NCBI RefSeq assembly: GCF_947507565.1
Contig: NC_089178.1
Span: 1,054,001 to 1,118,000 of the forward strand
DNA: 64,000 nt
DNA from: Oscarella lobularis
Lineage: Eukaryota > Porifera > Homoscleromorpha > Homosclerophorida > Oscarellidae
Direction of reading: 5' to 3'
Shown piece after piece: positions 53,801 through 64,000 of this stretch; the first letter of the stretch is position 1; each line of letters opens with the position of its first letter. The notes beneath the pieces were generated by a model that saw only the letters and a program-made list of their open reading frames with translations, was not told where the DNA came from and did no database searches. The position numbers and the translations under genes were made by a program.

Positions 53801-56800
53801 AGCGGAGTGACAGAACCGTTGGCAATGCTGGACCCATACTTAGCCTGAACGTGAAATGAAGCGTTCGCTTCTGCCGCGCGATAGCAGCCGTACGAACAAT
53901 TTACCGCATCATCAGGAGATACAGCGTCCATTGGGTGCGTACAAGAAAGCAGCGTTGCTGAGTATTTCGCCGTGGGTAACGTGGACTCAGGAAGCGTGAT
54001 ATTGGAAGATACAGTGAATCGCTCCCCCAACACCAACGGCGTTGCAGAATAGGAGTATTCACAGTTTTTCATATCCCACTGAGTTTTTCCAAAAACAGAA
54101 GTACTGAAAATCGGATCAAGAATTTTTCCGGTCGCTTCAGCCGTGACGTTGTATACTCTTCCATTGGGGGCACTTTGGTAGACTAAGAGAGCAGAAACGC
54201 TCAAAACTTCGCCTGGAAAAACACTCTCCACGACGTCCAACGTAAAACTTGACGACCACGTTTGATCCACACCCAACCAGCTCCGTTTCACCCTGATCTC
54301 TGGCAAGCCAGCCCAATTGAGTTCTGCTGGAAGGAACAGCGTCATTTCAACATCGGTAGTAAGAACAAAAGAGCTCCTATCGTGCCGAGCAACAAAGGAA
54401 AGGTTTACTTGATCGCCGGCGTCGAACGTCGCAGGCGTCAGATGAAGGGAAACGACCAACTTTGGTCGCCTCAAAACGACACCGAGTTTTCCCTAAAAAA
54501 ACAAAACCACCGTCAACCGTACGCAACGTCTCGGAGACTCTTTGCCTGCCTGAGGTGTGCTGTAGTTTCCTAGTTGAGCACTGACGTTAATTGCCACTTG
54601 GCTGCCGTTTGCTAACTGGGGAGTGTTTCTAACGGCGAACGGCAATAGAAGAATGATTGCCGCCGGAGTTGTCGTTTCGTTCAAACTTTGCACAGCGTCG
54701 GTCACGTCTATTTCAACGTTGCCTTCTAGAAACGTCTGAACTGGAAGCCTAAAAGCAATGGTATACCTCGGCATATTCATAAGAACAAAACGAATCTTAC
54801 CTGAGATTATTTACGGTTGCGTTCGTTTCTCCTACATCCATCAATTGAGTGATCGTGCCCAAGCTTTCACTCGCACTCAGAACTATGCGAAAGCTCTGAT
54901 TTACCAGCGGCGATACGTGAACAGTGATGTTAAAAGCAGCGGGTTCCATGATGGACACGGGCGAGTTAAGAACGTCGTACGGAGCGATTTGATTGGCCAA
55001 AAAGCTGCTTTGAATTTGCGCTGTCGTTTCGACGACGTACGCCGGTTTTGATTCTTTGATAAGTGAATAGCTTTTTCTCGTCGCCGACACGAGCTGAGCG
55101 CTGGGATGAGGAGCAAAATAGACAAGAGAAGCCGTTCCTGTCAATGTCGTTCCCCTCAATATTGAGTCAGTGACGTTTAAAACAACAGCGACGTCAGAGG
55201 ATTGATTCAGAGAAATATTCAAAAGCAGGTTGAGTACAATGACAGAGTCGACTCTCTTGAACCCATTGTCAGCAGACAAGACGTCAACTCCTGAGGGAAG
55301 AGTAACGTTTAGCTGCACATCGTAGGCAGTGTTCGCCGATGTAGCAGAATGACGGATAGTGACAGTGAACTCGGCGCGGTCTCCGATGCCTAATAGCCTT
55401 CGAAACAAACATTTAACGACAACTTTTCAATGCGTTTCTGCCTCAACTACCTTGGAGTCAGCGTAGTGTCGATTTCCAATTCTGGTTCAACGATCGTCAA
55501 AGTGACATTTGGCAAAGTTTCTCTGCCTTCGCTTTTCGGGTGCTGAACAGACAACGACGGAGAGAAGACGACTGCGCCTCCCGGCGCATCATAGACGATT
55601 GCTTCAATCGTTGCCGTCAGTCGGTCTTCGTCATTTTCAAGACAGTCCAAATAGTTGAAAACGATTGGAAATAGAGAAATTAGCCTTACAAAAGAAAGTC
55701 ACTGAACGGTTTATATACGTTCTGTAACGCGCCAGTGTACCTATCGTTCTGTTTTTCCCACTGATAGCCGACAATTCGAAGATGATCTCCCACCGTCATA
55801 GTAAAATTTAGAATCTCTACAATCGCCCCAGCGTTTGTCTCTATTTCGACGGTGAGGTTATCCGTGCGATCACTGAGAAACGTAGAATTCCACTGAAAAA
55901 CGACGATTTCATTCATTTTCACCGTGTTCCCAACAGTTGAAGGAAAGCTAGACGACATCAACTCGAAACTGGACGCTGGAGTGCTGACGATTTCAAGGTC
56001 AAACGTCGACTCCACCGCCGTGACGACGACGTCATCGTACACGAGAAGAGAAGTCAATCGAACCGTATCGTTGTCGCGGCATTCTTTGACTGACCCAGTC
56101 AAATTTAAAACAGCCTTACGTAAGAGAAGTTTGCTTTAGATACTGGCTTACTGTAGCGCCCATCTTACTTCGACTACAATATCGCCTCGTGAGACGATTT
56201 CACCGAAGCTCCACGTTAAGTTCAATGCGTTTCGCCTTCCTGACGACAAGACTACCCCCGGCACGATAGACGTGATAGCTCCGCCCATTGAAATAACCGA
56301 CGACCTGATCACGCCGAGGGAAAGACTGCTCTCAACTTCAGCGGCATCAATGACTACAAAACAAGAATTTATCAGTTCGGAGCTTTGGAGTCCTGCTTCT
56401 CCTTACCCAAAACTAACTCCAAATTGACGGAGCCTCTCACCATGGGTGCTGTAATCTGAACCGCTGCCGTTTCTCCTGGCCGAATCCTATTTTGATCTGT
56501 CAATGCTGAAGATGTTTCCGTCAGTGCAATGCGAGGCGAGCCAGGCGAAGCTGTCACGAAAAAATGATTGGCTATCAAAGGAGAATAAACGGCACGACCT
56601 AAATAGACATCAATCCTTATACACGTCGACTAACAAATTTTGTGCCCTCGTACCAGAATCACTGAATGTAAAGGTGGCCGTCGATGTCACGTTTCTGTCA
56701 AACCGCAGTGAATCGTTGAGACGAAGAGAAAACTTGATCGTGAGAAGAGCGTTTGGAATGAGATCAATAAAAATCGAATCGTCTATCGAAAACCCGCTGA

Positions 56801-59800
56801 CACGTACGACATCGTTTGGGTGAGACGAGAAGTAGTACGTCGGCGACTGAAACGCTTCAAAATACGGAGCATCAAATGCCAGACGAACGAAATTTCGTAC
56901 TCCAGGACTAGAAGACGATTCGCTCGGCCAAATTCTTAATATGTACAAAATGACGTCGATCGACTGCAAATTCTCTGTCGCGTTGGCTGTGCAGTTCCAC
57001 GTAAAATCTGCTTTGACGATGGTTGCGTTCTGAAGAAAGAGCCGTTCTGAAGTCACAGCGTCACCGCTCGAGTCAAATTCTACTAGTTCAGTCAATTGGA
57101 AATCCGTTTCAGGTGACCCCAACACAGCGAACGCCATCAAGATAAAACACTCGTCCGACGCATTTACGACGTTGTCGCCCGTATTGACGAACTCCTCGAC
57201 GTTGATATAGAACGTAGTGGCGTTGCGCTGCGCTAGAGACATGGCCACGTTTCGCCTTCCCAAAAGACCTTTGCTGCGCTCAGGACGAGGAATCAAAGTA
57301 ACGTTACCAATCACCGTCACGGCGATACTAGCATTGATTGTGCCTTCGGCAGCGGTGAAATTCACCGATACATAAGCGGTTTCGTTGTTCGAAAAGCCGA
57401 GCCCATTTAGTTCAAACATCTCCTTCACGTGTACAGGATTCGTCAGAAGTTCGATGCCGTCAGCATCTCTGTTCTCCACTTTGAAATCGATTGCAGAAAT
57501 GCCTTTGCTTTTTCTTCGACACGACTCGTCGTCGAGGTGGTATTTTCGGCCAAGGTGAAATGTTTCTGAGCTGACAAACGTTACATTAAACACAACTGAT
57601 ATAGTTTCTTCAAGGCGAATAGAATCGTCGATTGGGACAGAGATATTGCAAAGAAAGACGTCGTTGAGAGGTAGCTCGTCGACGAGAAAACTCACTTCAC
57701 TATCGAGTATTGTTACCAGATCAGGCACGACGTTGCACGAGTGAATCAAAACCGACGTCTTCACTTTTTCAAAAGCAACTGTCGTTTTGACGTCAAACGA
57801 GTCGCCGAACGACTTGTTTGTATGATACACGGCGAGTTGGAGCAGAACGATGTCCCCAGCGTCGAATGAGTCATAGAAACAGTCGACCGTAATGTTCAAC
57901 GACGGCTCACTGACATTCAAAACAACGGCATCCTAAGAAATACTTGCTTATAAATAAATAAGAAAATACATAGCAGCGAATGTCAAAAAGTACCTGGTTT
58001 GAGCTTCGATTGAAAGTGACTGACGTCGTTATATCGACACTGTCTCCATTAATGAGACGCGGTGAATTTAGAAGAACCAGTTCGATTTCGACCTCCACTT
58101 CATCCGGATTGTCAAAGTCGCACGTTTTTGCCGAATCGGTGGGTACGTCCACCAACGTGACGACGATCTCGTCGTCTATGACGTCTTCTACAACGGCGAC
58201 ACTGCCGTGGGTCGGCACGCCGACAAACAAAACTTTGAGGACATCGTTAGCGGAAATAGAGCCGCCGCCGTCGCGCAAAGCGGCACCAATGAAGATCGTC
58301 AAATTGTGAGAGTCTTGCTCCTGCAAGGTAACGGTGCTTTTCAACTGAAACGTCTCTCCCAGAGAAAGACCTCGAAGGCGCGCCGAAGTCGACTTGCCGT
58401 CCGTCAATTTCGAGCTGACAAGCAGATAGTGCGAGCATACGCGCGGAAAATCACGTAATTCCAAACGATACTCTCGTCTACTGCACGCATCGACGACGTC
58501 CTGCGACGGCAAGGAATAGTAGACACCGTGCATTGCACAAGAGGGAACGATTCTCTCAGGCAACCCCGGGTTAACGATAGCCGGCAAAATCAAAACGAGG
58601 AGATCGTCTTCTTTTCCGTACTCGTCGATGCTGACAGTCAACGTCTGAGTGGATTTCGACGACGACGTGTTTGCGTACGGCAACGCCGGCTGCAGAAACT
58701 CGGGCAAAGGATTAAGCAAAGTGTCTATGACGAAGCTGACGGACAGATTGTACGCGGAACTTGACTCACGGGACGCATTCAAAACAATAACGAAGTGGAT
58801 GAATTCTCCCGACCCAATGACCCTCGGAAAGGCGTTCGCGAGTAGAACAGTTACACTCGGCTCGACGACGACGATTTTTAAGTCAGGTTCAATTGGAAGT
58901 GTCAGTTCAACTCCAGCGGAAGACGTCAACTTCACTTGGCCGCTGATTGGCAGCACCTTCCCCCTTAGGGTATCGCTTTGATTTTGAATGCAGATGCTCA
59001 TCTCAAGTACGGCAGTATCGTTGACGTCATCCTGAAAGTCAGGAGCATTGGTCACATTTCCAATCGTCACGGTATATTCCGTATTTGTGAACTGAATTCC
59101 TAGAGAATTCTCCAGTACTAGATTATGTCCTCGATACACGTATGACACGTTGTAAGGCACAAGACGATTTCCTGGTTCAAAAATGGAGACCAATTGTACG
59201 CTATTGCTGTCATTAGCAGGGAAGTCGACATCATAATATACAGGCACTTTTTGGCCGATTGTTGCTGACGCATGGAGACTTGAACTGGCAAACGAAAAGG
59301 CATAGGTCGGAAAATCAATAACGACGATGGTCACATCGTTTGAAATTTGTTCGTACTGGCCATCCAAAAGACCAGTAGTCTTGAACGCGAAGGTATTCAA
59401 GGAACCCTCTTTGTAGATTCCTAGTATTTCGTATGACACCTAAGTGAAGGATACTTTTACACGTATGTACCGTAAGTGATGTCCTACCTCGATTGATAAG
59501 GTGTCATTTGCCGACAAGATGTTGTCGCCTTTGTTCACTACGTCCACGAGGTGAAATAGTACCGGATTGGCTGAAAGGGGAGTTGAAGAAGTGAGAGAAG
59601 TCCCTAAACCTCGAGAGAGAATCTGAGCAGAACGAAAACTGACGTTTAATGAAGAAGCCATTTTCGAATCATCAATATCTGCAAACACAAAAAATCGTGT
59701 TTTTTCACGCCATTGACTCGGGAAAAAAACTCACATAGACGAATAGTCATATTAGTTGTTCCCTCAGGAACTGCGAAGTTGGCAATGAAGGTAACGACTT

Positions 59801-62800
59801 CCCCTACGATTACTTCGCTCCCTGCCGTCAGCTGATACGACGTATTTGCAAGTGCAGCGACCAAAAGCGCAGCCGAAGTAGAATTGAACGAATAGGACCA
59901 CGATTTCGCTCGATAACTTTGAATTCCTAAAAAAACACGAATTGGGAGGCACCGAAATTCAACGGACAATTTTCTCACCAGCATCCTCATAAAAAACATC
60001 AGATGTAATGACGACGTTCGATCCAGGGCGAGCATCGTCTGTCAGCACCAGAGCCACGGTAAACGTCACATTCCCAGACGGCAGAAAACTCAGGGACAAA
60101 TTCTCCCCAAGCTCATACCCATTATAGAGCTGCAAGTCAAGCGGCGAAGTCGATACGACGTAAGTAACGGGATCGTTCCTCGAAACACGGAGATAGTTCT
60201 GATCCGACAAAATCTTCACTGTGACGTTATACGCAGGAGCCGTTGACGCGTCGGTGTGCGACGCAGTCAACGTCAAATAAATGACATCGCCGGCATCAAG
60301 AATGGAATTATTCGCTACGGCGCTGAGTTGGAGTCTCGGCTGAACGACGGTGACGTTGAACAACGACGAAACATTCTCTTCTCCTCTTCTCCCTGTGAAA
60401 TAGTTGAGCGTCCATCTGAGTCTGTGCAGCGAGCCGACGCTGGCATTTCCAATGTTTGCTGCCAGTGAAAGCGAAAGAACGTCGTTGGAATCGACCACGT
60501 TATCTGGTTCGTTTCCAACAGCGTTCAAGTCATATTTCCACGTGTGGTTGCTTAGTTGAAGCAGCTCTGTTTGACCCAAGGGCCGTGCATTGCCTGTAAA
60601 TTCGGCGTTGACGCGAATTCCCAGTGACGTATCGTCGTCAAGGAGCTCAACGTGGACGCTCATGTTCGTGACCGCCTCGGGAAAAGTCACTCTTACAGCA
60701 AAGTAGACGACTTCCCACGGAACGACTGCCAATCCAGACATCCCATATAATGCGGCGCTCTGATCTGCTGTAATAGGTAGGCTCGCTCCCTCAAACGTTT
60801 CCGCGACCAGAACAACTTCGGACGTCTGATATCCAAGCGATTCCGTCGAGAGCGTGCGAGACAAGTCGTTGTATTCACAGCCGCGAGTAGCAGCGCTGTA
60901 GTACGTCAAGACGACTTCCCACTCGACGATCGTCTCCCAGCGAATCGACTCAGAAATCGGTGCAGAATAGAAACACGTAAGAACGCCGTCGTCCGTGGCA
61001 AAAGATTTGAAAATAACGACAAGATACGAATTTTGAAAGACGGCCGCTGCAGTACGAACGTGCGAACAGGTCAGCGTTTCCAGCACAGTGGACGGATCGA
61101 GACTACTCAAATCGGCTCGAAGTCTTAATTGATGTGCAGCTCGAGACGAGTTCCATTCGTGTCGGACGACAATGCTGAAGTTCATACGATCACCCCCATC
61201 AAAAGGCGACGTCGGCAAAACGACAAACGCCGTCTTTAGAACGGGACGAGTTACGTTGAATTGATGAATAACCTGCAGAAAGAAAATTTCACTATACTGA
61301 CTCTGTGTGGGGTCATATAGCTGCTCTTACGACGGCTGTCTTCGTATTGTAGTCTGTCGTGACGTTCAGGTAGCCTTTGTAATCGTTAGAACACTTCTCG
61401 TCGTCGTTCAGTGCCGCTTCTATGCGGACTGCCGGCACAGAGAGCTCTAACGCTGACGAATCAACCGCAGAAGCAGTCACGTCGAGTAAATCAGTGGAAG
61501 CGCTAAACGCGTCGACTGGGGAAACGAAAGGAACTAGTCTTTGTGCATTAGAGAAGGTCAGGAGTAGCGATCCACTAGTCTCCCACGATTGAACGCGAAT
61601 TCTCAACGGATGCTCACCCAAATCTTTTACGTTCAGTACGACCTCAATTTCAACATCCCCGCCAGCCGGACCGTCGTTGATTTTCTCTGATTGACTATCC
61701 TTCAGAATCACGTCGGCTTCGAGACTGCTCACACAGACGGACTCAAAATCGACGGCAGAAACGTTGAACTTCAGTACGTCATAGACCGCGCCATCCGGTA
61801 ACGACGCAGACGCATAGCTACCGACAACTGACGCGTTCAGTAGCGTGCCTTGTCGAGCACTTCTTCCTAGTTGAGCTGGAACGACAACCGACTCCCCGCT
61901 TTGATCGACGGCGATTTCACGGAAGAAAAGAGTAACGGTCGAAGAATCTACAGTCCAGTTGGAGACTGTCAAGTTGGTTCGCAATAAATCAAGTCTAAAA
62001 GCCAGGTTCGGATTGACGGTGAGATTGAGATAGACGTCAAAGGCAGAAACGGCTTCGTCTGGGGAAGAGAGGTGGATAAAAGAAACGGAATAGAACGCCA
62101 AACCGTCAACGTTCAAAATCCTACAAACGAATTTTTTTATTTATAGGAAAGGGAATAGTTCGAGACACTTACGAAGGACTTCGTTCCACTTGAATACCCA
62201 AGTGAGGATTTGTGACGGAAAAGTGCCCCATCTCTGGGCCAGCTATTCGAGACGTGTTTCCGTAGACGGTTTCGAATAGAACGAACGTAGCGAGACCGGG
62301 AACAGTAGTTCCAGAGCTGAGATTCGGAACGACGACGACGATGTCAATATCGACGTAGTCATTATCGTCGTTGTCGTCCGGAAAGTTCGTAATGTCCGTC
62401 AAATTGAGTACGACACTAGGGAAAAAGACAATGCGGTTTATTTTCGCGGCTTTCTTTTCTCTCGTCTCACGTTGAGCCGTTTGTGTGCGACGAAAATTCT
62501 CCACTAAGGCGCACGTTCGATCCGGCATCAACAACAAAAGCTTCGTCAAACAGAAGAAAAGGCATGTCTTCGGACGCCGGTAATTCTGTAGTCACTTGGA
62601 CCCCTTTAGTTGTTCCTTCGATGCATCGAATACGCACTCTGAAAGATATTCTCCACCCAACACCGGCTCGAGCCACAGCGCTCGAGCCACCGCCGTCTAG
62701 GATGAAAGAGTCTATACGGAAGGATACTCTGGGAGACGTCTAAGCAGAAAAAAACATTACGTTATATCAAACAATAAGGAATCTCGCGGATATACGTAAC

Positions 62801-64000
62801 CTGTCCTGAATACTCTCTCGCTGCGTTAGCAAGGGCGCTGCTGAAAAATTTCCGGACTTCTATTACCGTATTGATTGTCATGAGTGGCTGCACGAGATAA
62901 GTGAGCTAAAAACGAATGCAATCAAGGTGCAAGTACGGTAAAAAGACTTTCGTTTACCTCTGCAGTAAAGTTAGCCACAAATACGCAACCAGGTAGCAAT
63001 CTTTCAACCCAAAAAAGGATAACCGCATCCTCGAGTATTGTATCGACGCTTGTCGTACATCCTTTCAGACTCGTGGTAACGGATGACAAATTGATCGACT
63101 GGTATCCAATAACGGCTGCTAGGCTGAGATTGTACAACGGTCCGGCGTACAGTCCTGAACTGGCTAAAGCGCGAACGGCGTAGAAAACAACGCTTCCAGC
63201 AGAGAACGAATCGTCAGAAGTAAACGACACGTCGGCCTAAAAGAACCATGTATATATAGCGACGTGAACTTTTGAAATTTCCACCTTGATAGAAGGCTCT
63301 ACGAGCAACAAGTCTGCTATGTCACGGATGTCCTCCTCGTTTAGCAAATATGCAGTAACCTTAAATTGCGCATCAGACTCCGTAATCAATTAATAAAAAG
63401 TTCTCACATTTAACACTTGCCCTGCTGATATGACGTCAGTGATCAAAACTTGTGCTACTATTGTAATTTCCACTTGATCTTCTAACGAGTTTACCGCATC
63501 ATCAAATTCGTTGAAGACCGTTCCAAAGGCAAAGATTGCAGTGTCCTTTGAGCCATTGAAAGCGGCTGCTTCGCTAAGTTTGAGAGTAATTCCGTCGCTC
63601 GTTCGGTCTGTGTCGCCTGCTACAAGTATAGACTCGCGAATATTGTCGCCGATGCGAGTTACGCTCGCTGACAAGATTCCCATTACCGATTGGCCACCAA
63701 ATTCTGGCATACGCAAAACAACGGTTAGATTGTTATATGCCTAAAAAACAGAACCATTTCTGAGGCTAGCTTGCGTGGTCTCGGATACGCGCGCGGGGCT
63801 TGCAAGGCTACAAATGCGCTCTCACCTCGGGCAGAGTGATTGTAGCTCTGTACGTAGCTGCTTCTCCAAAGGCGATAAACGAACGGCCAGTCTCGGGATT
63901 CCACGTCTCCGTCACAGCTAAGGAAAGTGCGGAACTTCTCAGAGCAACCTGAAAACACCGACTAGAGCGCGTATTGAGTTAGTATTAAACGACGTACACT
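41828..64000 (-). CDS. EVC2: EVC2 (limbin)-like membrane protein with giant repeat ectodomain (5' end off window)
   Basis: From the right edge leftward, dozens of consecutive minus-strand exons joined by roughly 50-bp introns encode a continuous glycosylation-rich extracellular repeat region (to about 48,200). A membrane segment follows (IIGAVVGFVLLFLLTLVIVS, 48,042-48,110) with a CRRRR stop-transfer and a disordered cytoplasmic region with a basic repeat (to 45,873). The coiled-coil tail contains DVLPEEELIVALMQSEPEQL and MKLDLNMELSVWLIQTLRFH followed by GCLTPQ, equivalent to EVC2 around its S-G-H-L-S-P-Q motif. Near the end come EKQGMELVARLVQTGRFGED and ELGGALRVLFPCKP, like the EVC2 R-M-A-M-V-P…L-L-S-V-V-L-P segment. 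TAA is at 41828-41830. Vertebrate EVC2 has about 1,300 residues, sits at the ciliary base with EVC and promotes Hedgehog/Smoothened output. This protein is several times longer, all in the ectodomain. The N-terminus is not seen. Confidence 0.7.
42071..45864 (-). other. Cytoplasmic coiled-coil tail of the EVC2-like protein
   Basis: This block is the part most like vertebrate EVC2: long charged coiled coil in about fifteen exons (for example LEREMDEEIARVRVVLMDRL in shape, KKRLENLHKKWEAGMIQELK, RLGSALAKERRQQEDALKQR). It is interrupted at about 44,800-45,215 by a more globular, non-coiled stretch (YSPCDGTAYLIGKFKIKIVQ, VVVTELLPWKKIDCRGIKV, DQWIGSAISEEQGMIYRKK) that I do not recognise and do not recall from human EVC2. 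Confidence 0.65.
46318..47205 (-). repeat. Five-copy basic repeat in the cytoplasmic region of the EVC2-like protein
   Basis: A unit of about 45-75 residues repeats: a basic start (GLKLKGRRKAKEPL, LKLKRKKKSPLSG, LKTKRRKKNLVAAG, LQLKGKRKGRGFHA, GLRVRRRNRMPLSS), then a (A/S)VxTTExVxxxRT(P) core (GTVQTTVGVELNRTP, GAVQTTENVDIRRTP, GSVTTTESHFVGRT, ATVETEDVPTSS, IGLQHANAGVLLERT), then an acidic serine-rich spacer. Cores begin near 47,146, 46,920, 46,790, 46,580 and 46,364. The fifth copy is the most diverged. Probably a linear-motif array; function unknown. Confidence 0.8.
48180..63960 (-). repeat. Tandem DUF11-like beta-sandwich repeats of the giant ectodomain
   Basis: About thirteen V-E-P-x-L-type starts recur roughly every 1.2 kb: near 63,290 (LLLVEPSIKV), 62,720, 62,190, 61,230, 60,340 (NVTVVQPRLQLSAV), 58,860 (VVVEPSVTV), 57,915 (VSEPSLNITV), 55,470 (TIVEPELEID), 54,470, 53,560, 52,620, 51,990 and 51,080 (NIVEPSLEVG). 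Each is followed by a DAGDxVxLxLxxxHxxxSxxxAYNV block (for example ILDAGDVIYLTLTASHTDAS at about 60,290). A second half-unit follows with GExVxFxVxVxxPEGTTN (IVGEVVTFIANFAVPEGTTN, about 59,780) and FGTVxNxxDNxxxxxDxIxI (AFGTVFNEFDDAVNSLEDQV, about 63,480). N-x-S/T sequons are frequent. Domain naming is by pattern; no profile search was run. Confidence 0.75.

Overview
This is a gene-dense animal (metazoan) nuclear window. Coding blocks are split by introns that are mostly about 45-100 bp with GT..AG ends, genes lie tens to a few hundred bases apart on both strands, and several pairs are head-to-head with tiny promoters. The gene set (RIM-type Rab effector, NRF1, ADAM10, TRAP-delta, multi-Tudor protein, EVC2, MED20, KDM7/PHF8) is animal-specific or animal-like. 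The compactness suggests an early-branching animal with a very small genome. A homoscleromorph sponge such as Oscarella is my best guess, but that is inference; no species marker is present.

Layout, left to right: the last two exons of twinfilin (+); NME5, a cilia-associated NDK-like protein (+); a RIM-like protein with zinc finger, PDZ and C2 domains (+); ceramide kinase (-), head-to-head with GRAMD4 (+); a gene-poor 3.2 kb stretch (11.9-15.1 kb) with a SINE-like element, microsatellites and a small palindromic tandem array; GRIPAP1/GRASP-1 (-), head-to-head with SSR4/TRAP-delta (+); a KDM7/PHF8 histone demethylase (-); an endonuclease/exonuclease/phosphatase-fold protein (-), whose start codon is only 33 bp from that of divergent TMEM254 (+); a PEP-synthase/rifampicin-phosphotransferase-like enzyme (-), head-to-head with SMKR1 (+); NRF1 (-); a coiled-coil, CCCH and multi-Tudor protein (-); MED20 (-); ADAM10 (-).

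The right third, from 41.8 kb to the window edge, reads as one huge minus-strand gene running off the right end. Its C-terminal half is a transmembrane segment plus coiled-coil tail that resembles EVC2 (limbin). Its extracellular side is an extremely long tandem array of DUF11-like beta-sandwich repeats, roughly 4,500-5,000 residues inside the window by my estimate and still open at the edge. The cytoplasmic side also carries a five-copy basic repeat. This EVC2-like giant is the most unusual object here.

Themes: several genes point to cilia (NME5, SMKR1, EVC2-like) and to vesicle or endosome traffic (RIM, GRIPAP1, TRAP-delta). A TCACGTG E-box, often with an ACGTCA CRE-like site, recurs beside start codons of GRIPAP1/SSR4, the EEP gene/TMEM254, NRF1 and ADAM10. 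No rRNA, tRNA or CRISPR was recognised. Exon boundaries were read by eye from splice consensus and family similarity. Boundaries in disordered regions are approximate.
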